From NCBI GenBank assembly GCA_003096235.1, contig PIXT01000128.1, forward strand, positions 1 through 5,165: a DNA stretch of 5,165 nucleotides. The letters are read 5' to 3'. Made by a program: the position numbers and the translations under genes. The notes beneath the pieces are model-generated. The model made no database searches, was not told where the DNA came from, and saw nothing but the letters and a program-made list of their open reading frames with translations. Source of the stretch: Candidatus Bathyarchaeum sp. Its GTDB lineage: Archaea > Thermoproteota > Bathyarchaeia > Bathyarchaeales > Bathyarchaeaceae. Of the stretch, positions 1-5,165 are shown piece after piece (the first letter of the stretch is position 1; each line of letters starts with the position of its first letter).

Positions 1-1320
1 CATGTTACTCGTGCTTCGGATGGAAAACAGCCGCGTTCGGTTGCGTTTATTCAGTGTGTTGGCTCACGGGACATCAACAAGAACGAGTACTGTTCGGGTT
101 TCTGTTGTATGTATGCGTTGAAGAACGCGGTTTTGCTTAAGGAGCACTACCACGAAGATGTTGAAGTTTACATTTTCTACATGGACATGCGAACCAACTT
201 CAAAGGCTATGAAGAGTTCTACCGAAGAGCTCGGGAGCTTGGAGTCAACTTCATCAGGGGCGGAGTTTCTCAAGTTGTGGAAGACCCCACTACAAAGAAT
301 CTGCTCATCCGCGCAGAGGACATGACATTAGGTGAGCCCCTTGAGCTTGAGTCTGAGCTTGTTGTTTTGAGCACAGCGGCGATTCCAAGCAAAGGATCAG
401 ATGAGGTTTCAAGGATTCTGAGCATAACACGGGGCGGAGACGGCTTTTTCATGGAAAGCCACCCCAAACTTAAGCCCTTGGACACTTCAGTTGATGGCAT
501 CTTTTTGGCTGGAGCATGCCAAGGACCAAAAGACATTCCATACAGCGTTTCTCAGGGAAGTGGAGCCGCAGCCCGGGCTGCAACTGTCCTTTCTCAGCCG
601 ACGTGGAAGATTGAGCCTATAATTGCCAGTGTTGACCCGAGTAAATGTAAGAACGTTACGAGTAAGTGTGGTATCTGTGTTTCAAAGTGTCCGTATGGGG
701 CAATTAAGGCAAAGGAAGGCGAGGCGGCTGTTGTTACTGCAGCTATGTGTCATGGCTGTGGAACATGTGTTGCAGAGTGCCCCCATGATGCTATAACTCA
801 ACAGCACTTTACTGATGAGCAAATAGAGGCTCAGATTAAGGCGGCGTTAGAGGATAAACCTGAAGAGAAGATTCTAGGTTTTCTGTGCAACTGGTGCAGT
901 TACGCGGGTGCAGACCTTGCAGGAACAAGCCGTTTTGAGTACCCGCCTACGATGAGAGCCATACGGGTGATGTGCTCGGGCAGGGTGGACAAGGACTTCG
1001 TGTTGGAAGCTTTCAGGCAGGGCGCAGGAATGGTAATGGTTGGTGCTTGCCACTTGCCCTATGACTGTCACTACATTTCAGGCAACTACAAAATGAAGGC
1101 ACGCATGGACGCTTTGGCTAACATTTTTGAGAAGCTTGGACTGAGTAAAGAACGTTTCAGAGTAGAGTACGTTTCGGCAGCAGAAGGAGTCAAGTTTGCG
1201 GCAATCATGAAAGAAATGACAGAGCAGCTCCAAGCTTTAGGTCCAGAAAAAATCAAAGAAGAAAACGCGAAACTAAAGCCGACAATAGACAGGATGCTGG
1301 CAAGAAAGAAGTCTGCATAA
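1..1320 (+). CDS. hdrA: HdrA-MvhD fusion: heterodisulfide reductase subunit A with C-terminal MvhD domain (5' partial)
   Basis: The frame is open from base 1, so the N-terminus lies outside the window; 439 residues are visible. From family knowledge, HdrA is the FAD and iron-sulfur subunit of cytoplasmic flavin-based electron-bifurcating Hdr complexes, and MvhD is the [2Fe-2S] protein linking Hdr to a hydrogenase. Visible in order: a Cys cluster motif C19 with CSGFCC (C31, C35, C36); the C-terminal FAD-binding segment with VDGIFLAGACQGPKDIPYSV and QGSGAAARAA (about 164-194); two ferredoxin-type [4Fe-4S] motifs, C216-x6-C223-x2-C226-x3-C230-P and C250-x2-C253-x2-C256-x3-C260-P; and an MvhD domain (about 290-385) with CNWCSY (C296, C299), MCSGRV (C325) and GACHLPYDCHY (C350, C356). 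The tail is charged and helical. Roughly 340 residues, including the Rossmann GxGxxG part, are presumably upstream. The wider first-cluster spacing is unusual. Partner hdrB, hdrC or hydrogenase genes are not in view. Confidence 0.95.
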   Translation, partial: HVTRASDGKQPRSVAFIQCVGSRDINKNEYCSGFCCMYALKNAVLLKEHYHEDVEVYIFYMDMRTNFKGYEEFYRRARELGVNFIRGGVSQVVEDPTTKNLLIRAEDMTLGEPLELESELVVLSTAAIPSKGSDEVSRILSITRGGDGFFMESHPKLKPLDTSVDGIFLAGACQGPKDIPYSVSQGSGAAARAATVLSQPTWKIEPIIASVDPSKCKNVTSKCGICVSKCPYGAIKAKEGEAAVVTAAMCHGCGTCVAECPHDAITQQHFTDEQIEAQIKAALEDKPEEKILGFLCNWCSYAGADLAGTSRFEYPPTMRAIRVMCSGRVDKDFVLEAFRQGAGMVMVGACHLPYDCHYISGNYKMKARMDALANIFEKLGLSKERFRVEYVSAAEGVKFAAIMKEMTEQLQALGPEKIKEENAKLKPTIDRMLARKKSA

Positions 1321-1355
1321 TTTATACATTTACCAAATATTTGATACATTAAACA

Positions 1356-1362
1356 TTTTTTT
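1356..1362 (+). terminator. T-run terminator after hdrA
   Basis: Seven consecutive T bases lie 36 bases past the hdrA stop codon in an AT-rich stretch. Archaeal RNA polymerase typically stops at oligo-T tracts without needing a hairpin, so this is the likely 3' end of the hdrA transcript. An 8-bp palindrome, TTGCGCAA, overlaps its end (1361-1368) but is too short to matter alone. Confidence 0.5.
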
Positions 1363-1425
1363 GCGCAAGAAATCTGTAATTCGCAGGCAATTTTATGTGT
1401 CTGATTCGAAAAAGACGTACAACAG

Positions 1426-1434
1426 AAAATATAG
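1426..1434 (+). promoter_or_regulatory. possible TATA box for the fkbH-like gene
   Basis: AAAATATAG resembles an archaeal TATA element. A transcript would start near 1455-1460, leaving a leader of about 100 bases before the fkbH-like start. The 15-bp palindrome at 1440-1454 would then sit between the TATA box and the start site, a usual place for an archaeal repressor. Other AT-rich stretches nearby could serve instead. Confidence 0.3.
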
Positions 1435-1439
1435 ACAAT

Positions 1440-1454
1440 TGGTCAACTTGACCA
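1440..1454. promoter_or_regulatory. 15-bp palindrome, candidate operator
   Basis: TGGTCAA and TTGACCA form perfect 7-base arms around a single central C. The site lies in the hdrA to fkbH-like intergenic region, just downstream of a TATA-like element. Dyads of this size and one-base spacing are typical of dimeric helix-turn-helix binding sites. The regulator is unknown, and the site appears once in the window. Confidence 0.35.
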
Positions 1455-1473
1455 TCGTCGAGGAATAACACAG

Positions 1474-1563
1474 TTGCCAAAACATAATCGTTTTGCATCA
1501 ATTCCAGATGTTGTCCCTCTGGAAAAACAAGTAGTGGGAGCATACAGGAGCAAGTGGTCATGA
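1474..1563 (+). CDS. possible 29-codon leader ORF overlapping the fkbH-like start
   Basis: A TTG codon at 1474 is preceded at nine bases by GAGGA (1460-1464), a reasonable Shine-Dalgarno match. The frame runs 29 codons to a TGA that overlaps the downstream ATG as ATGA, the arrangement seen in translationally coupled genes. The peptide is basic and polar, has no membrane segment, and is not recognised. The frame is open back to a TAG at 1432-1434, so it could also be the tail of a decayed gene. Length, start codon and lack of homology make it weak; the overlap and the ribosome site are the only support. Confidence 0.22.
   Translation: MPKHNRFASIPDVVPLEKQVVGAYRSKWS
1546..1550 (+). promoter_or_regulatory. 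ribosome binding site that decides the fkbH-like start
   Basis: AGGAG lies three bases before an in-frame GTG at 1554 and nine bases before the ATG at 1560. Three bases is too close for normal initiation, so the ATG is the better start. Confidence 0.5.
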
Positions 1564-3401
1564 GTCTTATCAGTCAATGGCGTCGCACAATTAAATATTC
1601 ACAGCGGTTCATACGTGACAAACATTTTCGCAGTAATGTGTTATACATGTGGAGTAAAACTGCGGATACTGAAACAAAAAACCAAGTTGTTGATGAGCAA
1701 CTCAAGAAAGCACTTGAAGGAAAAAAAATATTTTTCATTGGCGGATGTGAACTCTCGTTTTTAAAAGAACACTTGGAAAAAAATGTACCATTTGAAACTT
1801 TGCATACATTTGACTATGGGGCAGCTTCCAATCCAGTATTCGAAGTGAATGATGAACAAAGTGAACTGTTGAAGTTTAGTCCAGATATTGTAGTATTATC
1901 GCATAACCAGCAGATTCGAAGTTATATTCAAGCAATTCAACTCCAAAAAGTTACATATCAGGACCAAGAGGCACAGATACAAGAAATCAAAACAACCTTT
2001 GAGGATACAATAAAGACTCTTAGAAAAAAAGGGATTTTTGGTCCCATCATAATTTTTAATTATCCACTGATGTATAGACCAGGCTTAGGTGCTTTTGAGT
2101 ATCATTCCATTAAAACAGGATATTCGTTAATTGAGTTTCTGGCGAAGTTACAGCTAACATATTATGAAGTTGCAAAGAAGTTCAATGATGTTTTTGTCTT
2201 AAATGCTGAACAGGTCTTCGCAAACGAGGGAAAAAACACGCTGATTCGAAAATCTGACTCAGACGGAATCTATGAACACCCAAGTCGCAAAGGGTCCGCA
2301 TACTTAGGGGATGAACTCTTTGAGGTTCTTAGAATATACTACAAGATTGGAAAAAAAATAAAATGCATAGTCACAGACCTAGACAACACTTTATGGCAAG
2401 GAATTATTCAAGACGATGGCGTTTCAGGAGTCAACTTATTACATTACAGACTCAGGATACTTCAAATGTTGCACAGACGTGGGATTATTCTCACCATTGC
2501 CAGCAAAAATGACCCAAGTCTTGAACCCCAAGTAAATCAAGTTCTGGGGAAATATCAAAACATATTCACGCTAAAAAAAATTAGCTGGAACGACAAAGCA
2601 CAATCCATACACGAAATAGCTACTGAATTGAACATTGGAAAGGACTCGATAGCATTTTTTGATGACGATCCATTTAACTTGGATCAAGTGCGAAATCTTT
2701 TGCCAGAGGTATCAGTTTATTTTCCTGATAAAATTCTAGACACACTGCAACTTCCAGAGTTTGACCCGGGAATAACTACTGAAGAAGCAAAAAAACGGGG
2801 TATAATGTACGAACAACAAAAGAAACGCAAAGAGGATGAAAGCAACTATCGAGGTTCTAAAGAAGAGTTTCTCAAATCTATCGACATGAAATTGTGGATT
2901 AGAGAAGCTTCAGAACGCGACCTACATAGAGTTACAGATTTGATAGGAAGAACAAATCAACTAAACGCAACAATAATTCGATTCAAGAAACCTGAAATAA
3001 TAAATTTCCACAAATCAAAAAACCACAAAATCTACGTAACAAACGTGTGGGATAAATACGGCGAATATGGACTCAGTGGAGTTGCAATCGTCGAAGAAAA
3101 CAAAGAAACAAAAGAGTGGTCGTTAATCAGTTTCCTCTTTTCATGTCGCGTAATGGGCAAAACTGTTGAACAAAACACATTAGCATTCATTCAGCGTGAA
3201 GCTAAAAAAAATGGAATAAAGAAAATTGTTGGCCAATACAAGAAAACTGGCAGAAACTCTGCAATAAAAAGAGTTTTTGAGGAAGCAAACTTCCAAAAGC
3301 AAGAATCAAAAGATGATTTTCAGCAGTGGGCATTCAACTTAGAGGAACAAACAACATTAGAATATTCGGAATGGATTAAACTACTGAAATCAGAACCATA
3401 A
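1560..3401 (+). CDS. FkbH-like protein (SGNH-like, HAD-IIIC, GNAT-like domains)
   Basis: This 613-residue protein has the layout of the long FkbH family. An N-terminal SGNH-hydrolase-like region (about 55-265) has IGGCE (61-64 is GGCE) where the nucleophile block would be, and D235/H240-P at the end. The HAD domain follows (about 267-400): motif I DLDNTLW (D273, D275), motif II SKND (S315), a conserved-position Lys (K346 in WNDKAQ) and motif IV DDDP (368-371). The C-terminal GNAT-like part (about 430-600) has TNQLN (465-469), YGEYGLSG (500-507) and SCRVMGKTVE (528-537), all family signatures. Characterised FkbH enzymes load a glyceryl unit from 1,3-bisphosphoglycerate onto an acyl carrier protein; other family members sit in surface-polysaccharide loci. 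The substrate here is unknown, and no carrier protein gene is visible. The gene is A-rich compared with hdrA: sampled 60-base lines were 32 and 42% GC, against 47 and 57% in hdrA. Recent transfer is plausible. Family assignment is firm; function is not. Confidence 0.9.
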   Translation: MSLISQWRRTIKYSQRFIRDKHFRSNVLYMWSKTADTETKNQVVDEQLKKALEGKKIFFIGGCELSFLKEHLEKNVPFETLHTFDYGAASNPVFEVNDEQSELLKFSPDIVVLSHNQQIRSYIQAIQLQKVTYQDQEAQIQEIKTTFEDTIKTLRKKGIFGPIIIFNYPLMYRPGLGAFEYHSIKTGYSLIEFLAKLQLTYYEVAKKFNDVFVLNAEQVFANEGKNTLIRKSDSDGIYEHPSRKGSAYLGDELFEVLRIYYKIGKKIKCIVTDLDNTLWQGIIQDDGVSGVNLLHYRLRILQMLHRRGIILTIASKNDPSLEPQVNQVLGKYQNIFTLKKISWNDKAQSIHEIATELNIGKDSIAFFDDDPFNLDQVRNLLPEVSVYFPDKILDTLQLPEFDPGITTEEAKKRGIMYEQQKKRKEDESNYRGSKEEFLKSIDMKLWIREASERDLHRVTDLIGRTNQLNATIIRFKKPEIINFHKSKNHKIYVTNVWDKYGEYGLSGVAIVEENKETKEWSLISFLFSCRVMGKTVEQNTLAFIQREAKKNGIKKIVGQYKKTGRNSAIKRVFEEANFQKQESKDDFQQWAFNLEEQTTLEYSEWIKLLKSEP

Positions 3402-3530
3402 TTCCATTTGACTATTCTAGCATGTTTCAAGGAAGCGAAACCGTAGCAAGAGCCGCAACAGTTCTTTCCCATCCGGTACAAAATTGAACCAACAATTACC
3501 AGAGCTGACCCAAACAAAGTTTTTGGCTAA
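3401..3530 (+). pseudogene. hdrA relic: frameshifted fragment of a second HdrA
   Basis: Read from 3401 the frame gives IP, then at 3428-3475 QGSETVARAATVLSHP, matching QGSGAAARAATVLSQP of the upstream HdrA (559-606) at 12 of 16 positions. A one-base deletion between 3476 and 3480 (5 bases where hdrA has 6) shifts the frame. From 3480 the product is KIEPTITRADPNK, matching KIEPIIASVDPSK at 8 of 13. It stops at 3528-3530 just after the position of the first ferredoxin cysteine, which is lost (VFG in place of CKN). Hand-counted base identity over these 30 codons is about 65 of 90, with most differences at third positions. It therefore looks like an old paralogue that diverged as a working gene before breaking, not a fresh copy. 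The left edge is uncertain: just after IP the relic has three extra codons, and the match may begin at or inside the fkbH-like stop. Confidence 0.8.
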
Positions 3531-4375
3531 TTAGTGGGTATGCTGATATAGAGCATGGTTCCGTCGGGTTGGAATTCAGCATGGAAAAGGTCTTCAGGGT
3601 CATTGTTTACTTGTTGCCATCCACTTAACAGTAGCGTCATGCCTTGATATCCGCCATATTCTTGCCATTGAGTACTTACATCTAAACTGGTCACATTTGG
3701 CCTTGTTCCAGTTTTGTTTTGATATTGTTCACAGGCTTGGTCATAGAACCATTGGAGGCCCAGATTATCGAACTGGCTGAGGGTTTCTTCAGGAGTCTGC
3801 TTTTGGAAATACAGTTGAGAAGATGGGAGTCCAATCCAAGGTGTAACACTAGTAACATAGTGGTGCCCCGCACTTGATGCGAATCGGATACCCATGCTTG
3901 ATGATTCAGCGTAAAAACTGACTTCGATTCTTCCATTTGGACGTGTTGTACTCAATTCTATATCTTCAAGGCTTAAGGTTCCAGAGTGTTCCAAGCTAAA
4001 AAGCGTGAATGCTGTGGTTTCTTTGATGCCTTGAACTATCTCAGTTAGCGACACGTATAGGATATTGGGATAAGAGAGAGTGACGTCAGGCGCAGAAGCA
4101 TCATACGTTGAAGGGTACCCAGCTTTCGTGAAAACGTAGCTTTCAAAGGATGTAAAACAGATGCCAAAAACCATCAAAGAAATCACCAAATATTTCAAGG
4201 CTTTTTTGAGTTTTCCGTGGGACAACAACCAAATTATGCTACAAACGAGGAACGATGCAACAATTAGGATTTTTATCCATGAATAAGTGAGGGTGAGCAT
4301 GGAAAAGAACAGGCCTGCGGCCAGCAAGCCGATAACTATGTTTTTGAAAACTGTTTTTGCGTCGATTGATGCCAT
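3527..4375 (-). CDS. membrane protein of unknown function with extracytoplasmic C-terminal domain
   Basis: I do not recognise this 282-residue protein. Three hydrophobic helices lie at about 12-30, 33-51 and 61-79. Lysines before helix 1 and the HGKLKKALK loop between helices 2 and 3 predict an inside N-terminus, which places residues 80-282 outside the cell. That domain is beta-rich in appearance, with many Ser, Thr and aromatic residues, two N-glycosylation sequons (NKT, NVT) and no cysteine pair or metal motif that I can see. Its conserved-looking end includes WQEYGGYQGMTLLLSGW. The ATG at 4375 has no clear Shine-Dalgarno before it, and the predicted leader is about 16 bases. It lies 85 bases downstream of the winged-helix membrane regulator on the same strand, with a cluster of palindromic sites between them. 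Its stop meets the hdrA relic tail to tail. The pairing suggests an envelope function under that regulator's control, but this is inference. Confidence 0.8.
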   Translation of the reverse strand: MASIDAKTVFKNIVIGLLAAGLFFSMLTLTYSWIKILIVASFLVCSIIWLLSHGKLKKALKYLVISLMVFGICFTSFESYVFTKAGYPSTYDASAPDVTLSYPNILYVSLTEIVQGIKETTAFTLFSLEHSGTLSLEDIELSTTRPNGRIEVSFYAESSSMGIRFASSAGHHYVTSVTPWIGLPSSQLYFQKQTPEETLSQFDNLGLQWFYDQACEQYQNKTGTRPNVTSLDVSTQWQEYGGYQGMTLLLSGWQQVNNDPEDLFHAEFQPDGTMLYISIPTN

Positions 4376-4411
4376 CTAGGTCAAGCCACGTTCTAACTAC
4401 GGGTTTGTGTG

Positions 4412-4420
4412 AGATATAAT
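4412..4420 (-). promoter_or_regulatory. probable TATA box of the membrane protein gene
   Basis: On the minus strand this reads ATTATATCT, close to an archaeal TATA element. Its centre is about 40 bases before the ATG at 4375, so transcription would begin near 4391 and leave a short leader. That fits the missing ribosome binding site. The TTGTACAA sites begin about 10 bases upstream of it. Confidence 0.5.
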
Positions 4421-4429
4421 ACAATTCTT

Positions 4430-4458
4430 TTGTACAATTGTACAAGTTTGTTGTACAT
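4430..4458. promoter_or_regulatory. TTGTACAA operator cluster
   Basis: Two copies of the self-complementary octamer TTGTACAA abut exactly at 4430-4437 and 4438-4445, forming a 16-bp perfect palindrome. A third copy with one change (TTGTACAT) lies at 4451-4458. The cluster begins three bases beyond the stop codon of the winged-helix gene and sits just upstream of the TATA-like element of the membrane protein gene. The position suits an activator or a repressor acting on that promoter. The encoded neighbour regulator is the obvious candidate, but binding is not shown. Confidence 0.55.
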
Positions 4459-4460
4459 TG

Positions 4461-4925
4461 CTAGATTGGTCTTTGTTTCCATATTCGGATGCATTCGTAA
4501 AACATGACTGCGATTATGGCTAGGCTAACTAGAATTGCGTAACTGCTGCGGATGGTAAATTCAAGGGAGCTTGAAGTCCACAGAAAGGCGACATAGCACA
4601 AAAGCAAAATTGAGAAAAATGCAGTATAGAAAATATAACGGGGAAGAATAAAGGAACCAAATTTGATGACTTGCGAAAGAGCTCCTATCTTAACTTCTTT
4701 TGCCAATACGTACCCGTCTGGGTTTTTGTGGACTAGCTCTAAATTGCATAGTTTTTCTAAATGGTACACAGCAAGAGTTGGACTTGAAAAGTCAAGATTT
4801 CTTTGAATTTCTCTAGCACCTACAGGATTGGGGTGTCTAACTAAATACAGATACACAAGCAGCGTGTTTCCTTTTAGCTCGCCGAATGCTTGAAGTTCAT
4901 CTTTCTCTTTCAATTGAAACAACAA
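4461..4925 (-). CDS. membrane-tethered winged-helix transcriptional regulator
   Basis: This 154-residue protein begins with a winged helix-turn-helix domain. Helix 1 is at about 19-31, helix 2 at 37-44 (AREIQRNL), the recognition helix at 48-60 (SPTLAVYHLEKLC), and the wing at 65-76 with a DGY turn. After a linker come two hydrophobic segments (about 97-116 and 128-147) and a short basic end (WKQRPI), which predict a membrane anchor with both termini inside. The fold resembles MarR/ArsR-type or PadR-type archaeal regulators, and no metal or ligand site is evident. The start is uncertain: there is no in-frame ATG back to the stop at 4956-4958, so TTG at 4925 (or TTG at 4922) is used, with no Shine-Dalgarno. 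A leaderless transcript is possible. It probably controls the membrane protein gene just downstream, or itself, through the TTGTACAA sites; this is inference from position. Confidence 0.8.
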   Translation of the reverse strand: MLFQLKEKDELQAFGELKGNTLLVYLYLVRHPNPVGAREIQRNLDFSSPTLAVYHLEKLCNLELVHKNPDGYVLAKEVKIGALSQVIKFGSFILPRYIFYTAFFSILLLCYVAFLWTSSSLEFTIRSSYAILVSLAIIAVMFYECIRIWKQRPI

Positions 4926-4965
4926 TAAAGGATATGAAAGTAGTATTATTACTTTTTACTGAAAC

Positions 4966-5012
4966 ATTTTCTGAAAAAGGCGTTTTTCAACAATATTCTG
5001 CTATTAGACTAC
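4966..5012. repeat. imperfect direct repeat, copy 1 (partner at 5057-5104)
   Basis: This stretch matches 5057-5104 at about 36 of 47 aligned positions with one gap, counted by hand. Shared blocks are ATTTTC, GAAAAA, GGC, CAACAAT and CTATTAG. Each copy starts with a small dyad, TTTTC-N-GAAAA (4967-4977 here). Copy 1 also contains a 7-base inverted repeat, TGAAAAA/TTTTTCA (4972-4978 and 4983-4989). It lies 41 bases upstream of the winged-helix gene start. Confidence 0.5.
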
Positions 5013-5056
5013 AAATATGCAGTTGGCAGTGGACAGCACTTTTTGTTTCTTCTTGG

Positions 5057-5104
5057 ATTTTCAGAAAAAAGGCCCGTTCCAACAATGAACTACTATTAGT
5101 ATAC
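5057..5104. repeat. imperfect direct repeat, copy 2
   Basis: This is the second copy of the 47-bp repeat, offset by 91 bases from copy 1. It carries TTTTC-A-GAAAA at 5058-5068. Its end merges into the 22-bp palindrome at 5091-5112, which copy 1 does not have. Confidence 0.5.
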
Positions 5105-5112
5105 TAATAGTA
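5091..5112. promoter_or_regulatory. perfect 22-bp palindrome
   Basis: TACTATTAGTA is followed immediately by its exact reverse complement, TACTAATAGTA, with no spacer. It lies 166 bases upstream of the winged-helix gene start and may serve that gene, or a plus-strand gene starting beyond the window. The size suits a dimeric regulator's binding site. All but four of its bases are A or T, so a chance origin is less unlikely than in mixed sequence, though 11 matched pairs is still a lot. Confidence 0.5.
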
Positions 5113-5165
5113 TTCTAATATGATTGTCAAGTTAGCCTTCTGTTTGAGTTACGCCTCTTACCCAG

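Larger units (their letters stand above)
4926..5165. other. non-coding upstream region with repeats
   Basis: No reading frame in this AT-rich stretch looks like a real gene on either strand. Besides the direct repeat and the palindrome it holds AT-rich blocks that could be TATA boxes (about 4944-4952 for the winged-helix gene; 5113-5120 for either strand). The last 45 bases (5121-5165) are less AT-rich and show nothing recognisable before the window ends. Confidence 0.5.

Noticed and set aside
1502..1524. Inverted repeat TTCCAGA/TCTGGAA with a nine-base loop
   Set aside because: No T-run follows it and the stem is short, so it is not a terminator; it is kept only as a note on the possible leader ORF.
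1554..1556. GTG as the fkbH-like start
   Set aside because: Only three bases separate it from AGGAG; the ATG at 1560 has normal spacing.
1349..1561. A 70-codon minus-strand open frame across the hdrA to fkbH-like gap
   Set aside because: It lies in a plus-strand promoter region, has no ribosome site, overlaps the fkbH-like start head-on and matches no family I know.
3320..3517. A 65-codon minus-strand open frame over the fkbH-like end and the hdrA relic
   Set aside because: It is antisense to a firm gene and to the relic, whose plus-strand reading is backed by homology.
4972..4989. TGAAAAA/TTTTTCA hairpin as a terminator
   Set aside because: The stem is nearly all A-T with a four-base loop and lies upstream of, not after, the regulator gene; it is better explained as part of the repeat.
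4886..5107. A 73-codon plus-strand open frame
   Set aside because: It starts inside the minus-strand regulator gene, runs through the direct repeat and palindrome, and has no protein-like pattern.
5121..5165. Possible tRNA or RNA gene end in the last bases
   Set aside because: No T-arm consensus, paired acceptor stem or CCA-like end can be made from it.

Overview
This window looks like a piece of an archaeal chromosome. The evidence is a heterodisulfide reductase HdrA fused to an MvhD domain, TATA-box-like promoter elements with T-run terminators, and a small winged-helix protein tethered to the membrane by two C-terminal helices, a layout common in archaea. An uncultivated anaerobe of the Bathyarchaeia or a related lineage would fit. 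That placement is a guess from gene style, not from a marker gene.

Layout. Bases 1-1320 (+) hold the 3' part of an hdrA-mvhD fusion whose start lies outside the window. Its product would pass electrons between a flavin-based bifurcating Hdr core and a hydrogenase or dehydrogenase module. A T-run terminator follows, then an intergenic stretch of about 240 bp. That stretch has a TATA-like element, a 15-bp palindrome and a possible 29-codon leader ORF whose stop overlaps the next start. Bases 1560-3401 (+) encode a three-domain FkbH-like protein (SGNH-like, HAD-type phosphatase fold, GNAT-like). It is clearly more AT-rich than hdrA. No acyl carrier protein or polyketide gene is visible beside it.

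Directly after the fkbH-like stop (3401-3530, +) lies a decayed fragment of a second hdrA. It matches the hdrA above over about 30 codons, is broken by a one-base deletion, and ends in a stop where the first ferredoxin-type cysteine should be. The fkbH-like gene is therefore flanked by a living hdrA and a dead hdrA piece.

The right-hand part is on the minus strand and converges on the relic. A winged-helix membrane regulator (4925-4461) lies upstream of a membrane protein with three N-terminal helices and a predicted extracytoplasmic domain (4375-3527). The 85-bp gap between them carries two abutting copies of the palindrome TTGTACAA and a third near copy, next to a TATA-like box. This is a strong candidate operator for the downstream gene, perhaps bound by the neighbouring regulator. 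The final 240 bp (4926-5165) contain no convincing gene. They carry a 47-bp imperfect direct repeat built on TTTTCNGAAAA and a perfect 22-bp palindrome.

The hdrA, fkbH-like and regulator/membrane-protein parts look like three separate functional units. No RNA gene, CRISPR array or complete mobile element was found.
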